DNA of 8,498 nt from an uncultured Prevotella sp. (GCA_934196725.1 CAKPWR010000083.1:1-8498); one strand, 5' to 3'; positions 1 through 5,905 are shown, counted from the first letter of the stretch. Numbers and translations: made by a program. The notes: generated by a model from the sequence alone, not told the origin.

Positions 1-86
1 TAATTGACAGACTTATAATCACCCAAAAGGCGAACACTAATCGCCTTTACATCCTTTCTACTCTGAATTCTTTCTATAATTTCCAT
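1..86 (-). CDS. Possible partial hypothetical protein, start only (runs off left edge)
   Basis: An open reading frame begins with ATG at 86 and stays open for 28 codons to the window edge. It starts MEIIERIQSRKDVKAISVRL and is a charged, plausibly helical N-terminus. AAGGAA lies immediately upstream, too close to the ATG for an ideal ribosome binding site. I do not recognise the family. It lies on the same strand as the methyltransferase and 127 bases downstream of its stop, so it could be read from the same transcript or have its own promoter. The only support is the open frame and its protein-like composition, so it may not be a gene. Confidence 0.3.
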   Translation of the reverse strand, partial: MEIIERIQSRKDVKAISVRLLGDYKSVN

Positions 87-213
87 TTCCTTATTAACTT
101 AATATTTGATAGGCAGCAAGACTAACCAGCATCGCCACCTTAATCATTACTACTCCTATTATCATACACATTTCTTCCAATTTCAAAAATTACACTTTTC
201 TTCCTGATAAAAA

Positions 214-1101
214 TCAAACTTTTCTTCCGATATAAAAGACGTAGCCGAAGCAATCCTTGTTCTCCTCGTAATAAGCGATTTCCTCTTTCAGGCGGTCGAT
301 GAAAACCTGCGCCTTTGGGTCTCCGGGATGATCTTTCAGGAAGGCTTCCATCGCCGGCTTCATCGGGGCATAATAATTCTCCGTCCAGCAGGTTTCGGGC
401 AGGATGAAATGAGCGTAGGGTTCGTAACCCGCCTCTGCCATCTGATGAATCTTCTGCTCTATCGAACCAATCTCGGGAAGATTATCTTCTATCCAGCTCA
501 TGTTCTCCGGGCGCTTATTGCCGAGCCAGCTACATTCCGTTACGGCAATAAAGCCACCGGGCTTCAAGAACTCACGCCAATACGACAGACCCTTCTCGTA
601 ACCGATGATGAAGATGGAACCCTCCGCCCAAATCAAATCGTAGGATTCCTTTCTGAAGGGCAAATCATCCATCGATGCCTGAACAGGATGAACGCAATCC
701 TCCAAGCCGTTCGCCTGAATCTTCTTCCGAATGCCTTCCATCATTTCGGGCAATAAATCTACGGCGTCAATCTCTGCATCATACTCATCGGCAAGAACGA
801 AGGTCTGGCTTCCCTTGCCGCATCCCATGTCGGCGATACGGATCTTTCGCTTGAAATCGGGAATCAAGCTCGTGGCAAGCCGTGTCTCCCACTCGCCGCC
901 AGGACCCTGCCTATCTACCCTCTTGAAGAAATCGGCTATCAGAGAGAAGTCGAAATCATCAATCACCACGTTTTCCTTTGCCTTGTTTTCTATCTTTTCA
1001 GTCATTTCCTTCTTTTCAGTCATTTCCTTCATTCCTTTCATTTCCTTCATTCCTTTCATTTCCTTCATTCCTTTCATTTCCTTCATTCCTTTCTTATCCA
1101 T
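214..1101 (-). CDS. Class I SAM-dependent methyltransferase with repeat-built N-terminus
   Basis: This 295-residue protein has the Rossmann-type methyltransferase fold. Motif I is D91-M-G-C-G-K-G97, the SAM-binding loop. D115 in IDAVD is the acidic residue expected to contact the SAM ribose. DDLPF (145-149) and YDLIWAEGSIFIIG (154-167) are motifs II/III, and LKPGG (179-183) is the usual post-motif turn. The tail contains ILPETCW and ends in YVFYIGRKV. From memory the core resembles Bacteroides structural-genomics methyltransferases of about 250-260 residues, whose substrate I do not know; it looks like a small-molecule rather than a DNA or RNA enzyme. Residues 4-27 are four exact KGMKEM repeats, followed by a degenerate MTEKKE/MTEKIE stretch, and lie outside the fold. 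The start at 1101 is favoured by AGGAG (complement of 1111-1115) nine bases upstream, but any of the repeated ATGs, or the one at 1020 or 1002, could serve. It is divergent from the cyd operon. Confidence 0.88.
   Translation of the reverse strand: MDKKGMKEMKGMKEMKGMKEMKGMKEMTEKKEMTEKIENKAKENVVIDDFDFSLIADFFKRVDRQGPGGEWETRLATSLIPDFKRKIRIADMGCGKGSQTFVLADEYDAEIDAVDLLPEMMEGIRKKIQANGLEDCVHPVQASMDDLPFRKESYDLIWAEGSIFIIGYEKGLSYWREFLKPGGFIAVTECSWLGNKRPENMSWIEDNLPEIGSIEQKIHQMAEAGYEPYAHFILPETCWTENYYAPMKPAMEAFLKDHPGDPKAQVFIDRLKEEIAYYEENKDCFGYVFYIGRKV
1021..1092 (-). repeat. Four perfect 18-bp coding tandem repeats
   Basis: The 18-bp unit catttccttcattccttt (plus strand) occurs four times without a mismatch at 1021-1038, 1039-1056, 1057-1074 and 1075-1092. 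A degenerate copy lies at 1003-1020. The unit is a multiple of three, so copy-number change keeps the methyltransferase frame; each copy encodes KGMKEM. Perfect identity suggests recent or ongoing slippage. Each unit also supplies two ATG codons. Confidence 0.95.
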
Positions 1102-1163
1102 TTTTCTTTTCTCCTATTTATATTTCAATTCTTAATTGCATCCCATTTGATATAAAGCGACTG

Positions 1164-1171
1164 CAAAAATA
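1164..1171 (-). promoter_or_regulatory. Possible -7 element for the methyltransferase
   Basis: The minus strand reads TATTTTTG, an exact match to the Bacteroidota -7 consensus TAnnTTTG, about 63 bases before the methyltransferase start. No TTTG lies at the expected 19-21 base distance upstream, so only half of the promoter is supported. Confidence 0.4.
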
Positions 1172-1267
1172 AGCAGTTTTTTTCAAGAAGATTTTAACAT
1201 AAGGGAATAAAAAGCAAATAACCATCATTGAGCATGTGTCAAGAGCGCAACCCCGCTAGGCGTCCCG

Positions 1268-1284
1268 GCGGATTTCAAATCCGC
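1268..1284. repeat. REP-like palindrome (single copy)
   Basis: gcggattt-c-aaatccgc is a perfect inverted repeat with 8-bp arms and a one-base centre. The core is shared with four palindromes downstream of cydB. The resemblance extends leftward: aggcgtcccggcggattt (1258-1275) matches 4593-4610 at 16 of 18 positions. It is therefore a member of a dispersed family rather than a chance hairpin. Confidence 0.75.
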
Positions 1285-1359
1285 AGAGCATCAAAACCTC
1301 CCCATTACAGACTATCTAAAACAAAATCTTTTCCTTTTTGTATATTTTTCAACAAAATA

Positions 1360-1391
1360 TTTGGTAGTTACATTTTTTTATTGTAGATTTG
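1360..1391 (+). promoter_or_regulatory. Bacteroidota housekeeping promoter for DUF4492-cydA-cydB
   Basis: TTTG at 1360-1363 is followed after 20 bases by TAGATTTG at 1384-1391, an exact fit to TTTG-N19-21-TAnnTTTG. Transcription should begin a few bases after 1391, giving a very short leader of roughly 10 bases before the ATG at 1408. I see no Shine-Dalgarno sequence, which is normal in this phylum. Confidence 0.85.
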
Positions 1392-1407
1392 CAGCAGAAT
1401 TTAAAAA

Positions 1408-1629
1408 ATGAAGCCGATGAAAAAAGGACTGCTATCCCAAATATTCCATCTCTATTATGATGGCTTCCGGACGATGACCCTAGGCAAGACGCTCTGGACC
1501 ATCATCCTCATCAAGCTTGCCATCATCTTCCTGGTGCTCAAGCTCTTCTTCTTTCCCGATTTTATCAATACAAATGCAAAGAATGGAGACAAGGCAGGCT
1601 TCGTATCCAAGGAAATACTCAACAGATAA
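1408..1629 (+). CDS. DUF4492 small membrane protein upstream of cydA
   Basis: This 73-residue protein has one predicted membrane helix at about residues 29-49 (LWTIILIKLAIIFLVLKLFF). A short amphipathic N-terminus (LLSQIFHLYYDGFRTMTLGK) precedes it and a polar tail follows it. The YYDGFRTMTLGKTLW pattern is what I recall of the DUF4492 family, found in Bacteroidota just before the cytochrome bd genes. It is the first gene after the promoter and ends 25 bases before cydA, so it is almost certainly co-transcribed. The function is not established; small single-helix subunits (CydX, CydS, CydH/CydY) are known in other bd oxidases, and a similar role here is inference. Translation could also begin at the second ATG (1417). 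Confidence 0.85.
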   Translation: MKPMKKGLLSQIFHLYYDGFRTMTLGKTLWTIILIKLAIIFLVLKLFFFPDFINTNAKNGDKAGFVSKEILNR

Positions 1630-1654
1630 ATAACAATTTTAAAACCGTTCAACT

Positions 1655-3193
1655 ATGATGACAAATCTATTGTTAGACATTACATCAGCCACCATCGACT
1701 GGTCGAGGGCGCAATTCGCACTCACGGCCATCTACCATTGGCTGTTCGTGCCGCTCACCCTGGGACTGGCAGTAATCATGGGCATCGCCGAAACATGCTA
1801 CTACCGCACCAACAAGCCGTTCTGGAAGCACGTAACCCGTTTCTGGCAAAAACTCTTTGGCGTCAACTTCGCCATGGGCGTTGCCACAGGCATCATCCTA
1901 GAGTTTGAATTCGGCACCAACTGGAGCAACTACTCCTGGTTCGTGGGCGACGTATTCGGCGCTCCCCTAGCCATCGAAGGCATCCTGGCATTCTTCATGG
2001 AGAGCACCTTCGTAGCCGTAATGTTCTTCGGCTGGGATAAGGTGAGCCGGGGCTTCCACCTTGCCTCTACCTGGCTCACGGGACTTGGAGCCACCATTTC
2101 TGCCTGGTGGATTCTCGTAGCCAACGCCTGGATGCAATATCCGGTGGGACAGGAATTCAATCCCGACACCATGCGCTTCGAGATGACTTCGTTTATGGAT
2201 GTGGCACTCTCGCCATTCGCCATCAACAAGTTTACCCATACCGTTACTTCCTCCTGGATCATCGGCGCCACCTTCGTGGTAGCCGTAAGCTGCTGGTATC
2301 TCCTGAAGAAGAGAGAAACCCAGCTGGCGAAGGCGAGCATCAAGATGGGTGCCGGAGTAGGACTCATCGCCACCCTACTGGCTGCGATGACCGGCGACAG
2401 CTCTGCCTATCAGGTGGCACAGGTGCAGCCGATGAAACTGGCTGCGATGGAAGCATTATATAATGGTGGAAAGGGCGAGAGCCTCACGGCGATAGCAGCC
2501 GTTCACCCTTTCCAGCAGCCCGATTATGAGAACGAGCAGGAGCCAGCCATGCGCATCGCCATCCCCAACATGCTCTCGTTCTTAGCCACCCGCACAGCCG
2601 ATGGCTACGTGCCAGGCGTGAACGATATTCTCAAGGGTTACACCCACGAGGATGGCACCCGGGAACCATCCGTGCAGGAAAAGATAGCCCGGGGCAAGAA
2701 GGCGATTGTTGCCCTGAAAACCTATCGCGAAACCAAGGCGCAAGACCAGCTCCCTATCCTCAGGGAGAACATGAAATACTTCGGATATGGTTACATCAAG
2801 GACGCCAAGGAACTGGTGCCGAGCATCCCAATCTGCTTCTACGCCTTCCGCCTGATGGTGGGAGTAGGCTGCCTGCTCATCCTCTTCTTCGCCCTCAGCC
2901 TATTCCTGGTTTATAAGAAGGAAATCGCCCAATACCGATGGTTCCTCATTTCCGCCATCATCATGATTCCGCTGGCTTACATCGCCTCAGAATCGGGCTG
3001 GATAGTAGCAGAAATCGGTCGCCAGCCTTGGACCATCCAAGACCTGCTGCCAGTAAGTGCCGCCATCTCCGACATCGAGGCAGGCAGCGTGGCCACCACC
3101 TTCTTCATCTTCCTGGCACTCTTCACCACCATGCTCGCCGTGGAAATCAGCATCCTGGTGAAGCAGATTAAGAAAGGACCGGAATACGATTAA
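1655..3193 (+). CDS. cydA: Cytochrome bd ubiquinol/menaquinol oxidase subunit I
   Basis: This 512-residue inner-membrane protein is the quinol-oxidising, haem-bearing subunit of cytochrome bd, which reduces O2 to water. The key residues align with E. coli CydA at an offset of about +8 to +9. H28 in ALTAIYHWLFVPLTLG corresponds to E. coli H19 (haem b595). E108 and E116 in APLAIEGILAFFMESTF correspond to E99 and E107. H195 in KFTHTVTSS corresponds to H186, and M401 in AFRLMVG to M393 (both haem b558). The signature GWIVAEIGRQPW is at 448-459. The Q-loop between about 250 and 395 is as long as in E. coli, because the offset is kept across it; this suggests the long (L-type) form. Translation may start at either of two adjacent ATGs (1655 or 1658). 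It lies between DUF4492 and cydB, 86 bases before the latter. The family assignment is essentially certain. Confidence 0.98.
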   Translation: MMTNLLLDITSATIDWSRAQFALTAIYHWLFVPLTLGLAVIMGIAETCYYRTNKPFWKHVTRFWQKLFGVNFAMGVATGIILEFEFGTNWSNYSWFVGDVFGAPLAIEGILAFFMESTFVAVMFFGWDKVSRGFHLASTWLTGLGATISAWWILVANAWMQYPVGQEFNPDTMRFEMTSFMDVALSPFAINKFTHTVTSSWIIGATFVVAVSCWYLLKKRETQLAKASIKMGAGVGLIATLLAAMTGDSSAYQVAQVQPMKLAAMEALYNGGKGESLTAIAAVHPFQQPDYENEQEPAMRIAIPNMLSFLATRTADGYVPGVNDILKGYTHEDGTREPSVQEKIARGKKAIVALKTYRETKAQDQLPILRENMKYFGYGYIKDAKELVPSIPICFYAFRLMVGVGCLLILFFALSLFLVYKKEIAQYRWFLISAIIMIPLAYIASESGWIVAEIGRQPWTIQDLLPVSAAISDIEAGSVATTFFIFLALFTTMLAVEISILVKQIKKGPEYD

Positions 3194-3279
3194 TCTCTCT
3201 GATAATCAATATTTTTCAGAAAGATTTCGAAAAGAATCATAGGATAGTTTTTCAGTAAACAACAAAACCCGAAAGTATT

Positions 3280-4467
3280 ATGACATACGAATTTTTGCAA
3301 TCATACTGGTGGTTCCTCGTATCATTATTAGGAGCCCTGCTGGTGTTTCTCATGTTTGTACAGGGAGCCAACACCTTGATATTCTGTTTGGGAAAAACGG
3401 AAGAAGAGCGTCGCCTCATCATCAACTCTACGGGCCGAAAGTGGGAGTTCACCTTCACCACGCTCGTCACCTTCGGCGGAGCCTTCTTCGCCTCGTTCCC
3501 ATTGTTCTACAGCACCAGTTTCGGCGGAGCCTACTGGCTGTGGATGATCATCCTGTTCTCGTTTGTGATTCAGGCGGTGAGCTATGAATTCCAGAACAAG
3601 ATAGGTAATTTTCTTGGACCAAAGACCTTTCAGATCTGCCTCATCATCAACGGCATCGTGGGTCCGCTGCTTCTTGGCGGAGCCGTAGCCACCTTCTTCA
3701 ACGGCAGCAATTTCCTGATAGACAAGGGGAATATTACCAACAGTCTGCAACCCGTTATCAGCCGATGGGCAAACGCCAGTCATGGTCTTGATGCCCTGCT
3801 CGACCCATGGAATGTGGTGCTGGGACTTGCCGTACTGATGCTAGCCCGCATTCTAGGCATGCTCTACATCAAGAACAACATCGAGCACCAACAGATTCAG
3901 GAGCGCTGCACCCGTCAGTTGCCATGGAACGCCCTGATATTCCTATTGTTCTTCCTGCCATTCCTCATCAGATTAATGATAAAGGATGGATTCAGCACGG
4001 CTGCAGGAGCAGGAATGAGCACGGCGGCAGAGGCTGGAATGAGCGCAGCATCTGCGGGCAGCATTACGCTGGAGAGTATGAAGTATCTTCACAATCTCCT
4101 GGAGATGCCAATCTTGCTTGTAATATTATTAATAGGAATAGTGCTCGTGCTTTTCGGCATTTTCAAGTCATCGAGAAGCGTACAGTATAGAAAGGGAATC
4201 TGGTTTACGGGCATCGGAACCGTGCTTACCGTACTGGTTCTCCTGCTGATAGCCGGCTGGAACAATACCGCCTACTATCCATCCAACATCGACCTTCAGA
4301 GTTCGCTCACCATCGCCAACAGTTGCAGCAGCGAGTTCACGCTCCGCACCATGGCGATAGTTTCCCTCCTCATCCCGTTCGTCCTCGCCTACATCGTCTT
4401 TACCTGGCGCGCCATCGACCGCAAGCGCATCACGAAGGAAGAAATAGAGCAGGGAGAAGCGTATTAA
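3280..4467 (+). CDS. cydB: Cytochrome bd ubiquinol/menaquinol oxidase subunit II
   Basis: This 395-residue, very hydrophobic protein is the second core subunit of cytochrome bd and packs against CydA. The N-terminus (YWWFLVSLLGALLVFLMFVQGANTL in pattern) and the conserved stretch GRKWEFTFTTLVTFGGAFFASFPLFYS (about 52-78) are typical of CydB. About eight or nine membrane segments are visible, including 10-34, 57-77, 84-102, 118-138, 179-196, 216-234, 276-294, 306-325 and 356-376. It is slightly longer than E. coli CydB (379). Part of the difference is an Ala/Gly/Met-rich insertion at 239-260 made of tandem 8-residue repeats, in a loop between helices. No separate promoter is visible in the 86 bases after cydA, so I expect operon transcription. 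The region downstream is repeat-rich with no ordinary terminator. Confidence 0.96.
   Translation: MTYEFLQSYWWFLVSLLGALLVFLMFVQGANTLIFCLGKTEEERRLIINSTGRKWEFTFTTLVTFGGAFFASFPLFYSTSFGGAYWLWMIILFSFVIQAVSYEFQNKIGNFLGPKTFQICLIINGIVGPLLLGGAVATFFNGSNFLIDKGNITNSLQPVISRWANASHGLDALLDPWNVVLGLAVLMLARILGMLYIKNNIEHQQIQERCTRQLPWNALIFLLFFLPFLIRLMIKDGFSTAAGAGMSTAAEAGMSAASAGSITLESMKYLHNLLEMPILLVILLIGIVLVLFGIFKSSRSVQYRKGIWFTGIGTVLTVLVLLLIAGWNNTAYYPSNIDLQSSLTIANSCSSEFTLRTMAIVSLLIPFVLAYIVFTWRAIDRKRITKEEIEQGEAY
3994..4059 (+). repeat. 24-bp in-frame tandem repeat inside cydB
   Basis: Units at 3994-4017 and 4018-4041 begin agcacggc and end ggaatg; a partial third unit is at 4042-4059. They encode STAAGAGM, STAAEAGM and SAASAG. 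The stretch lies in a loop between two membrane segments and is absent from the E. coli protein as I recall it. Confidence 0.75.
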
Positions 4468-4476
4468 AATAAAGAT

Positions 4477-4597
4477 ACGAAAACCGCAAGGCACAAGAAG
4501 AAACGAAAACCGCAAGGCGCAAGAAGAAACGAAAACCGCAAGGCACAAGAAGAAACGAAAACCGCAAGGCACAAGAAGAAACGAAAACCGCAAGGCG
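4477..4597. repeat. 26-bp tandem repeat array, four and a half copies
   Basis: Copies start at 4477, 4503, 4529 and 4555, with a partial copy at 4581-4597. The unit begins acgaaaaccgcaaggc and ends aagaagaa. Copy two reads gcgc where copies one, three and four read gcac. The period is not a multiple of three and the array begins just after the cydB stop, so it is non-coding. It has no spacers and so is not a CRISPR array. Its last copy runs directly into the first palindrome of the cluster. Confidence 0.93.
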
Positions 4598-4600
4598 TTC

Positions 4601-4767
4601 CGACGGATTTGTAATCCGTCGTCAAAAAAGGTTCGACCTATTTGTTTGCGGATTTGCAATCCGCAGCATCAGACACTCGTTTCTTCTTGCGTTACTTGCG
4701 CCGGTCCTTTTAGCGGATTACAAATCCGCAATAGTTACCCAAACGGCGGCGGATTGCAAATCCGCCG
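4601..4767. repeat. Cluster of four REP-like palindromes
   Basis: There are four inverted repeats: 4601-4621 (arms cgacggatt), 4647-4665 (arms tgcggatt), 4713-4729 (arms gcggatt) and 4747-4767 (arms cggcggatt). Each has a 3-base centre. The AATCC/GGATT core is constant while the outer arm bases vary in a compensated way (cgacg/cgtcg, tgcgg/ccgca, cggcgg/ccgccg). Such covariation points to a conserved stem in RNA or single-stranded DNA rather than one copied sequence. Dispersed palindromes of this type are called REP in other bacteria and are moved by REP-associated tyrosine transposases; no such gene is in this window. Confidence 0.85.
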
Positions 4768-4789
4768 AGACAGAAAATCCAAACAAAAA

Positions 4790-4879
4790 ATCTGTGAGAT
4801 CTGCGTCATCTGCGCTATCTGCGTGCTTTTTTCAAAGGCCGAAAAGGTCCAGAATCTGTGTTAATCTGTGAAATCTGTG
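4790..4879. repeat. Two clusters of 9-10-bp ATCTGYG repeats
   Basis: atctg(t/c)g begins at 4790, 4799, 4808 and 4817 with an exact 9-bp period, then at 4854, 4864 and 4873 with 10- and 9-bp steps. The two clusters are separated by about 30 bases. They end 12 bases before the stop codon of the minus-strand metallo-hydrolase, so they lie in its 3' region. Function unknown. Confidence 0.85.
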
Positions 4880-4891
4880 GGACAAAGAAAT

Positions 4892-5710
4892 CTACAGTTC
4901 TATCACTTCCAAATCATCCGGAACAAAGATTCTACCCTTGAAGTTCTCAGCAGCTTCACGGGTATAATTTTCCTTACGCGTAGCAAGCGTCTTCTCCTCC
5001 GTATGATACAGGATAAGATTCTTCACGCCCAGTTCCTCCGCCAGTTTTCCGGCATCAAGCGCCGTACTGTGACATTTCTCGTAAGGCTTGAACGTATCCC
5101 GGTCGGCATAGAGGCAGAACGCCTCGCACATCATCCAGTCCGCCCCCTCGATGTAGCGACGGTTCTGCTCATTATAAGGCTCATCGCCCAGGCACGCCAA
5201 GACGAAAGGTTTAGCATGATTATCTTCTGAAGCCCCAGGCAGCTCCGCCCGGAATCCGAACTGCTTCTCCTTAGTAGACTGAATATCAAAGCATTCCAGC
5301 TTCATATCCCCCACTTCGAAACAATCCCCATCTTCCAGCTGATGGAACACCACCCTTTCAGCCACCTTCGCCAGCTGCTTCTTGGCAAGAATCATGTCGA
5401 TGATGGTCTTGATTACCTTCATCACCTTGTCGTTTCCATACACGTGGAGCAATCCCTCGTATCCCTTGCATTGTGCCACCATACGAATTACCCAGATCAC
5501 GCCCAGCACATGGTCGGTATGGGCATGGGTAACGAAGAGGTGATGAATGTCAGAAATCTGAACATTCACCTTCTTCAGCTGCGAGAGGATTCCGTTTCCT
5601 CCGCCCGCATCTACCAGCATCAGAGTGCTGGAAGTCTGGAGCACAAAACAGGTATTATAAATCTGGGAAACCGTAGCATTTCCCGTTCCGAGCATCGTAA
5701 TTTTATTCAT
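4892..5710 (-). CDS. MBL-fold metallo-hydrolase (RNase Z-like)
   Basis: This is a 272-residue protein of the metallo-beta-lactamase fold, in the branch near ribonuclease Z. The N-terminal MNKITMLGTGNATV is the typical first strand and glycine turn. VDAGGG (33-38) follows, then the zinc-binding motif HAHTDH at 62-67. D176 in CLGDEPY is the bridging aspartate. H214 (EKCHST) and H236 (LYHTEE) complete the C-terminal motifs. The position where a metal-binding histidine is expected, in FDIxSTKEKQFGF, is Q144 (codon CAG), which is unusual. It is a cytosolic hydrolase; a tRNA 3'-end or phosphodiester substrate is possible by family but not shown. I chose the ATG at 5710 because the conserved fold begins at once. 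Starts at 5764 or 5737 would add an Asn/Glu/Ile-rich tail of 18 or 9 residues. It is convergent with cydB and divergent from the AAA-ATPase gene. Confidence 0.85.
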   Translation of the reverse strand: MNKITMLGTGNATVSQIYNTCFVLQTSSTLMLVDAGGGNGILSQLKKVNVQISDIHHLFVTHAHTDHVLGVIWVIRMVAQCKGYEGLLHVYGNDKVMKVIKTIIDMILAKKQLAKVAERVVFHQLEDGDCFEVGDMKLECFDIQSTKEKQFGFRAELPGASEDNHAKPFVLACLGDEPYNEQNRRYIEGADWMMCEAFCLYADRDTFKPYEKCHSTALDAGKLAEELGVKNLILYHTEEKTLATRKENYTREAAENFKGRIFVPDDLEVIEL

Positions 5711-5777
5711 CTTTTCGCTATTTTCGTTATGATTCATATTTATGTTTATCTCAATCTCCCCCATCAGGAAGAGTTCT

Positions 5778-5843
5778 CCTCATCATCAGGAACAAATCCC
5801 CTCATCATCAGAAATAGATTCCCTCATCATCAGGAAGATTTAA
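5778..5843 (-). repeat. Three 22-bp tandem repeats in the metallo-hydrolase leader
   Basis: The 12-base block cctcatcatcag begins at 5778, 5800 and 5822, giving an exact 22-bp period; the other 10 bases of each unit are A/T-rich and less conserved. A shortened copy (ccatcaggaaga) lies near 5760-5771. The minus-strand RNA would carry three CUGAUGAUGAGG blocks between the promoter at 5874-5905 and the start codon. Confidence 0.85.
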
Positions 5844-5873
5844 TTCCCTTATTACAGAGAAGATTCACGTCCG

Positions 5874-5905
5874 CAAAACTAATCATTTTTTGATAAACCG
5901 CCAAG
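5874..5905 (-). promoter_or_regulatory. Predicted promoter of the metallo-hydrolase
   Basis: On the minus strand CTTG (complement of 5902-5905) is followed after 20 bases by TAGTTTTG (complement of 5874-5881). The -7 box fits TAnnTTTG exactly and the -33 box fits TTTG at three of four bases. The predicted RNA has a leader of roughly 160 bases to the ATG at 5710, including the 22-bp repeats. Confidence 0.6.

Larger units (their letters stand above)
1102..1407. other. Divergent intergenic spacer (methyltransferase / cyd operon)
   Basis: This spacer of 306 bases separates the start of the methyltransferase from the start of DUF4492. It holds a ribosome binding site and a possible -7 element for the methyltransferase (minus strand, near 1111-1115 and 1164-1171), one REP-like palindrome at 1268-1284, and a strong plus-strand promoter at 1360-1391. 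I see no RNA gene and no credible small ORF in it. Confidence 0.8.
4468..4891. other. Repeat-packed convergent spacer between cydB and the metallo-hydrolase
   Basis: This spacer of 424 bases separates two convergent genes. From left to right it holds a 26-bp tandem array (4477-4597), four GGATT/AATCC palindromes (4601-4767) and two clusters of short ATCTGYG repeats (4790-4823, 4854-4879). The piece tcgtttcttcttgcg at 4677-4691 is an exact inverted copy of 4518-4532 in the tandem array. An apparent 72-codon frame (4646-4864, plus strand) reads straight through the palindromes and is not a gene. I see no ordinary hairpin-plus-T-tract terminator, so the palindromes may be what separates the two transcription units. 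Confidence 0.85.

Noticed and set aside
978..1172. Plus-strand frame with a Phe/Ser/Pro repeat opposite the methyltransferase start
   Set aside because: It is the antisense reading of the 18-bp repeats; the minus strand carries the conserved enzyme and the ribosome binding site.
1228..1242. FNR/CRP-like site TTGA-N7-TCAA upstream of the cyd operon
   Set aside because: FNR and CRP-type sites have a 6-base centre (TTGA-N6-TCAA); here it is 7, the inner bases are not symmetric, and it lies well over 100 bases upstream of the promoter. Probably chance.
1261..1290. tRNA-like sequence ggatttcaaatccgc
   Set aside because: The symmetric core resembles a T-arm but no acceptor, D or anticodon arms can be placed around it; it belongs to the palindrome family.
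4477..4597. CRISPR-like look of the 26-bp array
   Set aside because: The units are directly adjacent with no spacers, there is no palindromic repeat within the unit, and no cas gene is in the window.
4601..4621. Palindrome 4601-4621 as an ordinary Rho-independent terminator of cydB
   Set aside because: The stem is followed by tcaaaaaagg, not a T-run, on the plus strand, and on the minus strand the T-run lies before the stem instead of after it.
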